Source: Pseudomonas citri | GTDB taxonomy: Bacteria > Pseudomonadota > Gammaproteobacteria > Pseudomonadales > Pseudomonadaceae | DNA: 46,627 bases | Reading direction: 5' to 3' | Assembly (NCBI RefSeq): GCF_025336485.1 | Contig: NZ_JAODAB010000035.1 | Coordinates: 1-46,627, forward strand | Shown here: positions 34,119 through 41,771 of the stretch, in pieces | Layout: every line of letters begins with the position of its first letter | Numbering within the stretch: the stretch's first letter is position 1 | Notes under the pieces: generated by a model | What the model was told of the DNA's origin: nothing | Database searches by the model: none | The model's input: the letters and a program-made list of their open reading frames with translations, nothing else | Position numbers and translations under genes: made by a program

Positions 34119-36950
34119 ATGACCGACTATAAAGCCACGCTTAACCTTCCGGACACCGCCTTCCCAATGAAGGCCGGCCTGCCTCAGCGCGAACCGCAGA
34201 TTCTGCAGCGTTGGGACAGCATTGGCCTGTACGGAAAGTTGCGCGAAATTGGCAAGGATCGTCCGAAGTTCGTCCTGCACGACGGCCCTCCGTACGCCAA
34301 CGGCACCATCCACATCGGTCACGCGCTGAACAAGATTCTCAAGGACATGATCATCCGCTCCAAGACCCTGTCGGGTTTTGACGCGCCGTATGTCCCGGGC
34401 TGGGACTGCCACGGCCTGCCGATCGAGCACAAGGTGGAAGTGACCCACGGCAAGAACCTGGGCGCGGACAAGACCCGCGAACTGTGCCGCGCCTACGCCA
34501 GCGAGCAGATCGAAGGGCAGAAGTCCGAATTCATCCGTCTCGGCGTGCTGGGCGACTTCGCCAACCCGTACAAGACCATGGACTTCAAGAACGAAGCCGG
34601 TGAAATCCGTGCCCTGGCGAAAATCGTCGAGGGTGGTTTCGTATTCAAGGGCCTCAAGCCGGTGAACTGGTGCTTCGATTGCGGTTCGGCCCTGGCCGAG
34701 GCGGAAGTCGAGTACGAGAACAAGAAATCGTCGACCATCGACGTCGCTTTCCCGATCGCCGATGAGGACAAGCTCGCCGCCGCTTTCGGCCTGGGTGCGC
34801 TGGCCAAACCGGCCGCGATCGTGATCTGGACCACCACCCCATGGACCATCCCGGCCAACCAGGCGCTGAACGTCCACCCGGAATTCAACTATGCCCTGGT
34901 CGATATCGGCGACAAGCTGCTGGTGCTGGCCGAAGAGCTGGTGGAATCCTGCCTGTCGCGCTATGGCGTGGAAGGTTCGGTGCTGGCCACCGCGCCAGGT
35001 TCGGCGCTGGAGCTGATCAATTTCCGTCACCCGTTCTATGATCGTCTGTCGCCAGTGTACCTGGCTGACTACGTGGAGTTGGGCGCCGGCACCGGTGTGG
35101 TTCACTCCGCGCCGGCCTACGGCGTCGACGACTTCGTGACCTGCAAGAAATACGGCATGGTCAACGACGACATCCTCAATCCGGTGCAGAGCAATGGCGT
35201 GTACGCCCCGTCGCTGGAATTCTTTGGCGGCCAGTTCATCTGGAAAGCCAACCCGGCCATCGTCGACAAACTCACCGAAGTCGGCGCGTTGCTGCACACC
35301 ACCGTCATCGAACACAGCTACATGCACTGCTGGCGCCACAAGACGCCATTGATCTACCGCGCCACCGCGCAGTGGTTCATCGGCATGGACAAGCAGCCGG
35401 CCGCGGGTGACACCCTGCGCCGGCGCTCGCTCAAGGCCATCGAGGACACCCAGTTCGTACCCGCATGGGGTCAGGCACGCTTGCACTCGATGATCGCCAA
35501 CCGTCCGGACTGGTGCATTTCCCGCCAGCGTAACTGGGGCGTGCCGATCCCGTTCTTCCTGAACAAGGAAAGCGGCGAGTTGCACCCGCGCACCGTCGAG
35601 CTGATGGAAGCAGTTGCCCAGCGCGTCGAAGCCGAAGGTATCGAAGCCTGGTTCAAGCTGGACGCCGCCGAGCTGTTGGGCGATGAAGCGCCGCTGTACG
35701 ACAAGATCAGCGATACCCTGGACGTCTGGTTCGATTCCGGCACCACCCACTGGCACGTGCTGCGCGGCTCGCACCCGATGGGCCACGAGAGCGGCCCGCG
35801 CGCCGACCTGTACCTGGAAGGCTCGGACCAGCACCGTGGCTGGTTCCACTCCTCGTTGCTGACCGGTTGCGCCATCGACGACCACGCGCCGTACCGCGAG
35901 CTGCTGACCCACGGCTTCACCGTCGACGAGTCCGGTCGCAAGATGTCCAAGTCCCTGGGCAACGTGATCGCACCGCAGAAAGTCAACGACACCCTGGGCG
36001 CCGACATCATGCGCCTGTGGGTCGCGTCCACCGACTATTCCGGCGAAATGGCGGTGTCCGAGCAGATCCTGCAGCGCAGCGCGGACGCCTACCGGCGCAT
36101 CCGTAACACCGCACGCTTCCTGCTTTCCAACCTGACCGGCTTCAACCCGGCCACCGACCTGCTGCCGGCCGAGGACATGCTCGCCCTGGACCGTTGGGCC
36201 GTGGACCGTACCCTGCTGCTGCAACGCGAGTTGCAAGAGCACTACGGCGAATACCGCTTCTGGAACGTCTACTCCAAGATCCACAACTTCTGCGTGCAGG
36301 AGTTGGGCGGTTTCTACCTCGACATCATCAAGGACCGCCAGTACACCACCGGCGCCAACAGCAAGGCGCGTCGCTCGTGCCAGACCGCGCTGTTCCACAT
36401 CAGCGAGGCGCTGGTGCGCTGGATCGCGCCGATCCTGGCGTTCACCGCCGACGAGCTGTGGCAATACCTGCCGGGCGAGCGCAACGAATCGGTGATGCTC
36501 AACACCTGGTACGAAGGCCTGACCGAATTGCCCGAAGGCTTCGAGCTGGACCGCGCGTACTGGGATCGGGTCATGGCGGTCAAGGCTGCGGTCAACAAGG
36601 AAATGGAGATCCAGCGCGCGGCCAAGGCCGTTGGTGGCAACCTGCAGGCCGAAGTGACCCTCTACGCCGAAGACGCCCTGGACGCCGACCTGGCCAAGCT
36701 GGGCAACGAACTGCGCTTCGTGCTGATCACCTCCACCGCCAGTGTCGCGCCGTTGGCGCAGGCGCCGGCCGATGCAGTGGTCACCGAAGTGGCCGGCCTG
36801 AAGCTCAAGGTGGTCAAGTCGAGCTTCGTCAAGTGCGCCCGTTGCTGGCACTGCCGCGAAGACGTCGGCGTGAACCCGGAGCATCCGGAGATCTGCGGCC
36901 GTTGCGTCGACAACATCAGCGGCAGTGGCGAGGTTCGTCACTATGCCTAA
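34119..36950 (+). CDS. ileS: Isoleucyl-tRNA synthetase
   Basis: A 943-residue class I synthetase charging tRNA-Ile. HIGH is at residues 65-68 (HIGHALNK) and KMSKS at 608-612 (RKMSKSLGN). The editing CP1 domain lies between them (e.g. WTTTPWTIPANQALNVHPEF). A C-terminal zinc finger uses CARCWHC (Cys906, Cys909) and CGRC (Cys926, Cys929). The Zn finger and length point to the IleRS1 (mupirocin-sensitive) form. The ATG is 13 bases after ribF. Its last codons overlap the start of lspA by 8 bases. Confidence 0.98.
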   Translation: MTDYKATLNLPDTAFPMKAGLPQREPQILQRWDSIGLYGKLREIGKDRPKFVLHDGPPYANGTIHIGHALNKILKDMIIRSKTLSGFDAPYVPGWDCHGLPIEHKVEVTHGKNLGADKTRELCRAYASEQIEGQKSEFIRLGVLGDFANPYKTMDFKNEAGEIRALAKIVEGGFVFKGLKPVNWCFDCGSALAEAEVEYENKKSSTIDVAFPIADEDKLAAAFGLGALAKPAAIVIWTTTPWTIPANQALNVHPEFNYALVDIGDKLLVLAEELVESCLSRYGVEGSVLATAPGSALELINFRHPFYDRLSPVYLADYVELGAGTGVVHSAPAYGVDDFVTCKKYGMVNDDILNPVQSNGVYAPSLEFFGGQFIWKANPAIVDKLTEVGALLHTTVIEHSYMHCWRHKTPLIYRATAQWFIGMDKQPAAGDTLRRRSLKAIEDTQFVPAWGQARLHSMIANRPDWCISRQRNWGVPIPFFLNKESGELHPRTVELMEAVAQRVEAEGIEAWFKLDAAELLGDEAPLYDKISDTLDVWFDSGTTHWHVLRGSHPMGHESGPRADLYLEGSDQHRGWFHSSLLTGCAIDDHAPYRELLTHGFTVDESGRKMSKSLGNVIAPQKVNDTLGADIMRLWVASTDYSGEMAVSEQILQRSADAYRRIRNTARFLLSNLTGFNPATDLLPAEDMLALDRWAVDRTLLLQRELQEHYGEYRFWNVYSKIHNFCVQELGGFYLDIIKDRQYTTGANSKARRSCQTALFHISEALVRWIAPILAFTADELWQYLPGERNESVMLNTWYEGLTELPEGFELDRAYWDRVMAVKAAVNKEMEIQRAAKAVGGNLQAEVTLYAEDALDADLAKLGNELRFVLITSTASVAPLAQAPADAVVTEVAGLKLKVVKSSFVKCARCWHCREDVGVNPEHPEICGRCVDNISGSGEVRHYA

Positions 36951-37467
36951 TGCGGCGCCTAATGCAGCGGGCCGTTTCGGGCGGCTGGGCTGGCTCTGGT
37001 TGAGCGTGCTGGTACTGGTCATCGACCAGGCCAGCAAGTACTACTTCGAACACACGCTGACCATGTACCAGCAGATCGTCGTCATTCCCGACTACTTCAG
37101 CTGGACCCTGGCCTACAACACCGGCGCGGCGTTCAGCTTCCTGGCCGACAGCTCGGGATGGCAGCGCTGGCTGTTCGCCCTGATCGCCATCGTGGTCAGC
37201 GGCGTGCTGGTGGTCTGGCTCAAGCGGCTGGGGCGCGACGAAACCTGGCTGGCCGTGGCGTTGACACTGGTCCTGGGCGGCGCGCTGGGTAATCTCTACG
37301 ATCGCATCGCCCTGGGCCACGTCATCGATTTCATCCTGGTGCATTGGCAGAACCGCTGGTATTTCCCGGCGTTCAACTTTGCTGACAGCGCCATCACCGT
37401 GGGCGCCATCATGCTCGCCCTGGATATGTTCAAGAGCAAGAAAACCGGAGAAGCCGTCCATGACTGA
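36943..37467 (+). CDS. lspA: Lipoprotein signal peptidase (signal peptidase II)
   Basis: A 174-residue inner-membrane aspartyl peptidase that removes signal peptides from prolipoproteins. It has four helices, and the catalytic Asp residues are in GNLYDRIALGHVIDFI and FNFADSAITVG. YNTGAAFSFL, also typical, is present. It overlaps ileS by 8 bases and fkpB by 8 bases, so translation is probably coupled. The ATG at 36943 begins MPNAAPNAAGRFGRLGWLWL; an earlier in-frame codon at 36925 is within ileS and less likely. Confidence 0.96.
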   Translation: MPNAAPNAAGRFGRLGWLWLSVLVLVIDQASKYYFEHTLTMYQQIVVIPDYFSWTLAYNTGAAFSFLADSSGWQRWLFALIAIVVSGVLVVWLKRLGRDETWLAVALTLVLGGALGNLYDRIALGHVIDFILVHWQNRWYFPAFNFADSAITVGAIMLALDMFKSKKTGEAVHD

Positions 37468-37897
37468 GCAGCGTATCGCTCAAAACACTGAAGTGAAGCT
37501 TCACTTCGCCCTGCGCCTGGAAAACGGTGACACCGTCGACAGCACTTTCGACAAGGAGCCGGCGGTGTTCAAGGTCGGCGACGGCAACCTGCTGCCAGGT
37601 TTCGAGGCGGCGATCTTCGGTTTCAAGGCCGGTGACAAGCGCACCGTGGTCGTTGCTCCGGAAAACGCCTTTGGTCAGCCCAACCCGCAAAATGTGCAGA
37701 CCATGCCACGCTCCCAGTTCCAGGACATGGAGCTGTCCCATGGCTTGTTGGTGATCTTCAACGACGCGGCCAATACCGAACTGCCGGGCGTAGTGAAAGC
37801 CTTTGACGATGCCCAGGTCACCGTGGACTTCAATCACCCACTGGCGGGCAAGACCTTGAACTTCGAAGTGGAAATCCTCGACGTCAAGGCGGTTTAA
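37460..37897 (+). CDS. fkpB: FKBP-type peptidyl-prolyl isomerase FkpB (SlpA)
   Basis: A 145-residue isomerase of the SlyD/SlpA class. The short FKBP domain has HFALRLENGDTVDSTFDKEPAVFKVGDGNLLPGFE and VEILDV, and the inserted IF domain (about residues 75-130, ENAFGQPNPQNVQTMPRSQFQ..) typical of this class. The long His-rich tail of SlyD is absent, which supports SlpA/FkpB. It overlaps lspA by 8 bases, and ispH follows after a 192-base gap holding a REPIN. Role: general folding aid, exact client unknown. Confidence 0.95.
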   Translation: MTEQRIAQNTEVKLHFALRLENGDTVDSTFDKEPAVFKVGDGNLLPGFEAAIFGFKAGDKRTVVVAPENAFGQPNPQNVQTMPRSQFQDMELSHGLLVIFNDAANTELPGVVKAFDDAQVTVDFNHPLAGKTLNFEVEILDVKAV

Positions 37898-37928
37898 GGA
37901 CTGCTGGATCGGCTGTGGGAGCGAGCCT

Positions 37929-38016
37929 GTGGGAGCAAAGCTTGCTCGCGACGCAAGCGGCGCGGTTTAACTGCAAGACCGGGTCATCGTTCATCGCGAG
38001 CAAGCTTTGCTCCCAC
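37929..38016. repeat. REPIN: paired inverted REP elements
   Basis: Perfect 23-base inverted arms at 37929-37951 and 37994-38016 (core GTGGGAGCAAAGCTTGCTCGC and its complement) flank a 42-base centre. A degenerate GTGGGAGCGAG copy lies just upstream at 37916-37926. It sits in the gap between fkpB and ispH, inside what is otherwise one operon. Confidence 0.85.
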
Positions 38017-38089
38017 CGATTCGCTCCCCAAACGAGATATTCATTGTTCTGGCAAGTGATCATTCCTTGCGCAAGACACGAGGCACAGC

Positions 38090-39037
38090 ATGCAAATCAA
38101 ACTCGCCAACCCCCGTGGCTTCTGCGCCGGTGTGGACCGGGCGATCGAAATCGTCAATCGCGCCCTGGAAGTCTTCGGGCCGCCCATCTATGTGCGCCAC
38201 GAAGTCGTCCATAACAAGTTCGTCGTCGAGGACCTGCGTAGCCGCGGGGCGATTTTTGTCGAGGAACTGGACCAGGTGCCGGACGACGTCATCGTGATTT
38301 TCAGTGCCCACGGGGTTTCCCAGGCCGTGCGCAGCGAAGCGGCCGGCCGTGGCCTGAAGGTGTTCGACGCCACATGCCCGCTGGTGACCAAGGTGCACAT
38401 CGAAGTGGCCCGCTACAGCCGTGATGGCCGCGAATGCATCCTGATTGGCCACGAGGGCCATCCGGAAGTCGAAGGCACCATGGGTCAATACGACGCCAGC
38501 AATGGCGGCGCCATTTACCTGGTCGAGGACGAGGACGACGTGGCCGCCTTGCAGGTGCGTAACCCCGAGAGCCTGGCTTTCGTGACCCAGACGACCCTGT
38601 CCATGGACGACACCAGCCGGGTGATCGATGCCCTGCGCTCGCGTTTTCCGGCCATCGGCGGCCCGCGCAAGGACGATATCTGCTACGCCACCCAGAACCG
38701 TCAGGACGCGGTCAAGCAACTGGCCAACGAATGCGATGTGGTGCTGGTCGTCGGTAGCCCGAACAGCTCCAACTCCAACCGCTTGCGCGAATTGGCCGAG
38801 CGCATGTCCACCCCGGCGTACCTGATCGACGGTGCCGAAGACCTGCAGCGCCATTGGTTCGACGGTGTCGAGCGCATCGGTATCACCGCCGGCGCTTCCG
38901 CACCTGAAGTGCTGGTGCGCGGCGTCATCCAGCAGTTGCATACCTGGGGCGCAACCGGTGCCGATGAGTTGGCCGGGCGTGAGGAGAACATCACTTTCTC
39001 CATGCCGAAAGAGCTACGCGTTCGTTCTTTGCCCTAG
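38090..39037 (+). CDS. ispH: 4-hydroxy-3-methylbut-2-enyl diphosphate reductase
   Basis: A 315-residue iron-sulphur enzyme, last step of the MEP pathway, making IPP and DMAPP. The three cluster Cys are Cys12 (RGFCAGVDRAI), Cys96 (ATCPLV) and Cys198 (DICYATQNRQ); HEVVHNKFVV, HGV and GSPNSSNSNRLREL are intact. It is the last gene of the ribF-to-ispH set, though the REPIN between fkpB and ispH could cause partial uncoupling. Its 3' end overlaps the reverse-strand fimT by 24 bases. Confidence 0.97.
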   Translation: MQIKLANPRGFCAGVDRAIEIVNRALEVFGPPIYVRHEVVHNKFVVEDLRSRGAIFVEELDQVPDDVIVIFSAHGVSQAVRSEAAGRGLKVFDATCPLVTKVHIEVARYSRDGRECILIGHEGHPEVEGTMGQYDASNGGAIYLVEDEDDVAALQVRNPESLAFVTQTTLSMDDTSRVIDALRSRFPAIGGPRKDDICYATQNRQDAVKQLANECDVVLVVGSPNSSNSNRLRELAERMSTPAYLIDGAEDLQRHWFDGVERIGITAGASAPEVLVRGVIQQLHTWGATGADELAGREENITFSMPKELRVRSLP

Positions 39038-39529
39038 GCTTTTCTCGCACACGGCCTGCTCGGCTACCTCGCTGCGCAGGCTGATGCGCCCGCTAGGTGC
39101 CAGCACTACCTGATGGTGGCTGATCGGCCCGTGTCTGGCGCAGATGTGCAGCGTGCCGGCTCGGAAACCTCCGTTGGGCAGTAGCGCCTCCCCCAGGCCG
39201 TTGAAACTTACCGAGCGCCTCACCGGCTGATTGCCAACGACCCGGGCATGGCCGCTGCGCTCCATCAGCAAGGTCTTCTGCTTGTCGTCCAGCGTAATCC
39301 GCCAGCCCCGGCCCCAGTCGTTGTCGATCCCCCTGATCACCACCGTCCGGTTACGGATGATGGCTTCGCTGCGCGCACTGCGCATCCCGACGGCCAGCGA
39401 CTGGGCGGCATCCTTGCGCTCGTTGGCTTCGACCAGCTCTTTGTAGCCTGTGGCGGCCCAGGACAGAACAATCGCGGCAATCGCCAGTCCCATGAGCAGT
39501 TCGATCAGGCTGAGCCCTTGTTGATGCAT
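39014..39529 (-). CDS. fimT: FimT-like minor pseudopilin
   Basis: A 171-residue GspH/FimT-type pseudopilin. The prepilin signal is cut after Gly5 in MHQQG-LSLIELLMGLAIAAIVL, with Glu at +5 and a hydrophobic N-terminal helix. Then come AVGMRSARSEAIIRNRTVVI and a C-terminal pair of Cys (HICARHG, EQAVCEKS). In P. aeruginosa FimT is needed for DNA uptake. The gene is on the reverse strand and divergent from fimU, unlike the same-direction order I recall for P. aeruginosa. GGAG sits 5 bases before the ATG at 39529. Its last 24 bases overlap ispH. Confidence 0.88.
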   Translation of the reverse strand: MHQQGLSLIELLMGLAIAAIVLSWAATGYKELVEANERKDAAQSLAVGMRSARSEAIIRNRTVVIRGIDNDWGRGWRITLDDKQKTLLMERSGHARVVGNQPVRRSVSFNGLGEALLPNGGFRAGTLHICARHGPISHHQVVLAPSGRISLRSEVAEQAVCEKSLGQRTNA

Positions 39530-39556
39530 GACGTCTCCTCCCTGGAGAGCTTGTTT

Positions 39557-39582
39557 TGGCGAGGGAGCAAGCTCCCTCGCCA
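39557..39582. repeat. REP-type palindrome between fimT and fimU
   Basis: Perfect 12-base arms TGGCGAGGGAGC / GCTCCCTCGCCA with a two-base centre, in the 115-base divergent gap. It lies where fimT and fimU promoters should be and is a variant of the 4775-4804 palindrome. Confidence 0.75.
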
Positions 39583-39593
39583 CAGGCAGTGGT

Positions 39594-39623
39594 TTGTTCT
39601 AGCGTGTAAAAAGCAGGTATAGC
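39594..39623 (+). promoter_or_regulatory. Possible promoter of the fimU-pilE operon
   Basis: TTGTTC (39594-39599), an 18-base spacer, then TATAGC (39618-39623), 22 bases before the fimU ATG. The match is modest. In P. aeruginosa this operon needs AlgR; I see no clear AlgR box here. Confidence 0.35.
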
Positions 39624-39644
39624 CGACAGCGTCGGAGGACATCG

Positions 39645-40118
39645 ATGGATCTTCGTACAAAAGGTTTCACGCTGATCGAGGTGATGGTGGCCCTTGGAGT
39701 GCTGCTGATCCTGATCACCCTGGCCGTCCCTGCGTTTACCGGCGTGGTGCAGAACACCCGGGCGGACACCGAGATCGGTGATTTGCGTCGGGCGCTGAAC
39801 TTTGCCCGGATGGAAGCGATCGACCGAGGCATCACCACACGAATTCGCCCCACGGCCCAGGGCAGCGCCTGGAGCACGGAGTTGACGGTGTATGACAGCA
39901 CCGGCTCGTCTCCCAATGTATTGCGGGTTGTTCCAGCGATGGGCAGCGGTGCGACTCTGACGCTAACCTCAGAGGTGACCAACGTTGATTTCAACAGCCT
40001 GGGCGGTTTGGCATCACCGAGCACGCCGGTGAGTTTCAGTTATGTACGAGGGGCGCAGAGCAGGACCCTGAGTGTTTGCCTCAATGGAAGAATCGTATTG
40101 GGTGGAAGTTGCGGATGA
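39645..40118 (+). CDS. fimU: Minor pilin FimU
   Basis: A 157-residue type IV minor pilin (GspH family). The prepilin site is MDLRTKG-FTLIEVMVALGVLLILITLAVP with Glu at +5. The rest is the GspH-type globular domain (GDLRRALNFARMEAIDRG, then a strand-rich half). C-terminal Cys residues (SVCLNG, GGSCG) likely form a disulfide. FimU links the minor pilin tip complex to the PilA fibre. The GGAGG in front overlaps a small inverted repeat CCGAC-AGC-GTCGG that could mask it. The stop overlaps the pilV start (ATGA). Confidence 0.92.
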   Translation: MDLRTKGFTLIEVMVALGVLLILITLAVPAFTGVVQNTRADTEIGDLRRALNFARMEAIDRGITTRIRPTAQGSAWSTELTVYDSTGSSPNVLRVVPAMGSGATLTLTSEVTNVDFNSLGGLASPSTPVSFSYVRGAQSRTLSVCLNGRIVLGGSCG

Positions 40119-40573
40119 AGGATTGCAGCAGAAAAGCACAGGAGGGCATGACGCTGATCGAGGTGCTGGTGGCGGTGCTGATCCTGGGCGTGGGCTTGCT
40201 GGGTGCGGCGATGATCCAGCTCAATGCGCTCAAATACACCGACAGCTCACGCATGACCAGCCAGGCCAGCTTCATTGCCTATGACCTGCTGGACCGCATT
40301 CGCGCCAATTCCGCTGCCGACTACACCATTACCCCACCCAGTTCGCCCAACCTCAGCGTGGCGCGGGACCAGGACCTTTACGACTTCAAGACCAACATCA
40401 TCGCCTTCGGCGGCGCCACGGCCACCGGCGCCGTTGCACTGAACCAGCGGGTCTACACCATTACCATTTCCTGGGATGACACCCGGGCTGCCAACACCAC
40501 CAACACGGCCGATGCGCGGCGTAGCTTCGTGCTGTCCAGTCGCGTCGCCGTCGATCCGGTGGCAACGCCATGA
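40115..40573 (+). CDS. pilV: Minor pilin PilV
   Basis: A 152-residue type IV minor pilin. Prepilin cleavage is in KAQEG-MTLIEVLVAVLILGVGLLGAAMIQLNAL, with Glu at +5. LDRIRANSA follows, then a short strand-rich C-terminal domain. The ATG at 40115 overlaps the fimU stop by 4 bases, with GGAAG six bases upstream. PilV joins FimU, PilW, PilX, PilE and PilY1 in the tip complex that primes pilus assembly. The upstream in-frame ATG at 40076 is inside fimU and is rejected. Confidence 0.92.
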   Translation: MKDCSRKAQEGMTLIEVLVAVLILGVGLLGAAMIQLNALKYTDSSRMTSQASFIAYDLLDRIRANSAADYTITPPSSPNLSVARDQDLYDFKTNIIAFGGATATGAVALNQRVYTITISWDDTRAANTTNTADARRSFVLSSRVAVDPVATP

Positions 40574-41283
40574 ACAGGCATAGCCGCGGATTCGGCCTCA
40601 TCGAGTTGATGATCGCGCTGGTGCTCAGCCTGGTTGTCGTGCTGGGCGTCGTGCAGATTTTCATAGCGGCCAAGAACACCTACGTCAGCCAGAATGCAGC
40701 GGCGGTGATGCAGGAGGACGCGCGGTTCGCCTTGAGCAAAATGGTCCAGGAGATTCGCATGGTGGGCATGTTCGGTTGCCTGGGGAGCATTACCGACGCT
40801 TCCACGGCAGGGGATTTCAATGCCAGCCAGATGACGCCGATCCGTTGGGACAACACCAACCGGAAGCTGATCCTGGTGACTACCGACGTGGGTGCCGGGG
40901 GCAGCAAGCCAGACTGGACGGTGGTCTCCGATTGCCGCAACACCGCTACCGCCTACACGGGCGTGCGGGCCCCGGCCACCGGACAGTTGACATTTGCAGT
41001 ACGGCGGTTGGTCTACAACTTCAGCAACAATCAATTATCGATGGGGGTGGGGGCCGGTGATCCACCCCTGTCAGTACTGGTCGACAACGTCAGGACATTC
41101 AGCGTGACCTTCGGCGTGGCCGCCAGTGCGACCGACGTGGCGGCGTCCGCCTACACCAGCAATCCGACCGACCCGGCCATGATCCGCAGCGTGCGCCTGA
41201 CGCTGACGCTGTTCGATCCAAAGAACAACGTCCGTGAGCAGACCTTCAATGTGGTTGCCGCTTTGCGCAACCGGCTCTTGTGA
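40570..41283 (+). CDS. pilW: Minor pilin PilW
   Basis: A 237-residue minor pilin with cleavage SRG-FGLIELMIALVLSLVVVLGVVQIF and Glu at +5, typical PilW size. The central domain has Cys residues MFGCLGS and VVSDCRN, and the last 60 residues form strands (VRTFSVTFGVA, IRSVRLTLTLF). It overlaps pilV by 4 bases (ATGA), so translation is coupled. PilW with PilX bridges the other minor pilins to PilY1. Confidence 0.92.
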   Translation: MNRHSRGFGLIELMIALVLSLVVVLGVVQIFIAAKNTYVSQNAAAVMQEDARFALSKMVQEIRMVGMFGCLGSITDASTAGDFNASQMTPIRWDNTNRKLILVTTDVGAGGSKPDWTVVSDCRNTATAYTGVRAPATGQLTFAVRRLVYNFSNNQLSMGVGAGDPPLSVLVDNVRTFSVTFGVAASATDVAASAYTSNPTDPAMIRSVRLTLTLFDPKNNVREQTFNVVAALRNRLL

Positions 41284-41294
41284 GGGGGCGATCG

Positions 41295-41771
41295 ATGAAT
41301 CCGACGCCCATCCAATATCGCCAGCGTGGCATGGCACTGCTGGTCAGCCTGGTCTTCCTGCTGCTTTTGACCCTGATTGGCCTGTCATCGATGCAAAGTG
41401 CCACCCTCCAGGAGAAGATGACCAGCAGCGTCATGCTGCGCAACCAGTCCTTCCAGCTGGCCGAGGCGGCGCTGAGGATGGGCGAGAACGCGGTGCAGGC
41501 CGAGAATTATTCGTTGCCGGTCTGTAGCGGCACGACCGAATGCGCGCCGCCGGCCGAGTCGGCGACCCTCACGGCGGCCGGGCGCTACGCGTCGGGGGTG
41601 ACATGGGTGGCGGTCCCTGGCGGGTTCTACGGCGTGCAGAATATCGGCGCGACGCTGACCGCGGTCAACGTACCGGTCAATACGTCGGCGACGCTGTACC
41701 GCATCACCGCGGTGGCTGTGGTGGGGAACAACCAGCGCAGCGTGGTGGAGAGCATCTATGCCAAGTATTAA
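41295..41771 (+). CDS. pilX: Minor pilin PilX
   Basis: A 158-residue minor pilin of the PilX_N family: RQRG-MALLVSLVFLLLLTLIGLSSMQSATLQEKMTSSVMLRNQSFQLAEAALRMGE. As is typical for PilX, Glu at +5 of the canonical pilin is replaced (MALLV). The globular part contains a Cys pair VCSGTTEC. The ATG at 41295 follows GAGGGG at seven bases; a GTG five codons earlier is less likely. It overlaps pilY1 by 14 bases. Confidence 0.9.
   Translation: MNPTPIQYRQRGMALLVSLVFLLLLTLIGLSSMQSATLQEKMTSSVMLRNQSFQLAEAALRMGENAVQAENYSLPVCSGTTECAPPAESATLTAAGRYASGVTWVAVPGGFYGVQNIGATLTAVNVPVNTSATLYRITAVAVVGNNQRSVVESIYAKY

Noticed and set aside
34038..37037. 999-codon antisense ORF over ileS
   Set aside because: Long antisense frames are a by-product of high GC. 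The plus-strand ileS has all catalytic motifs and the antisense protein is low-complexity and Val/Gln/Asp rich.
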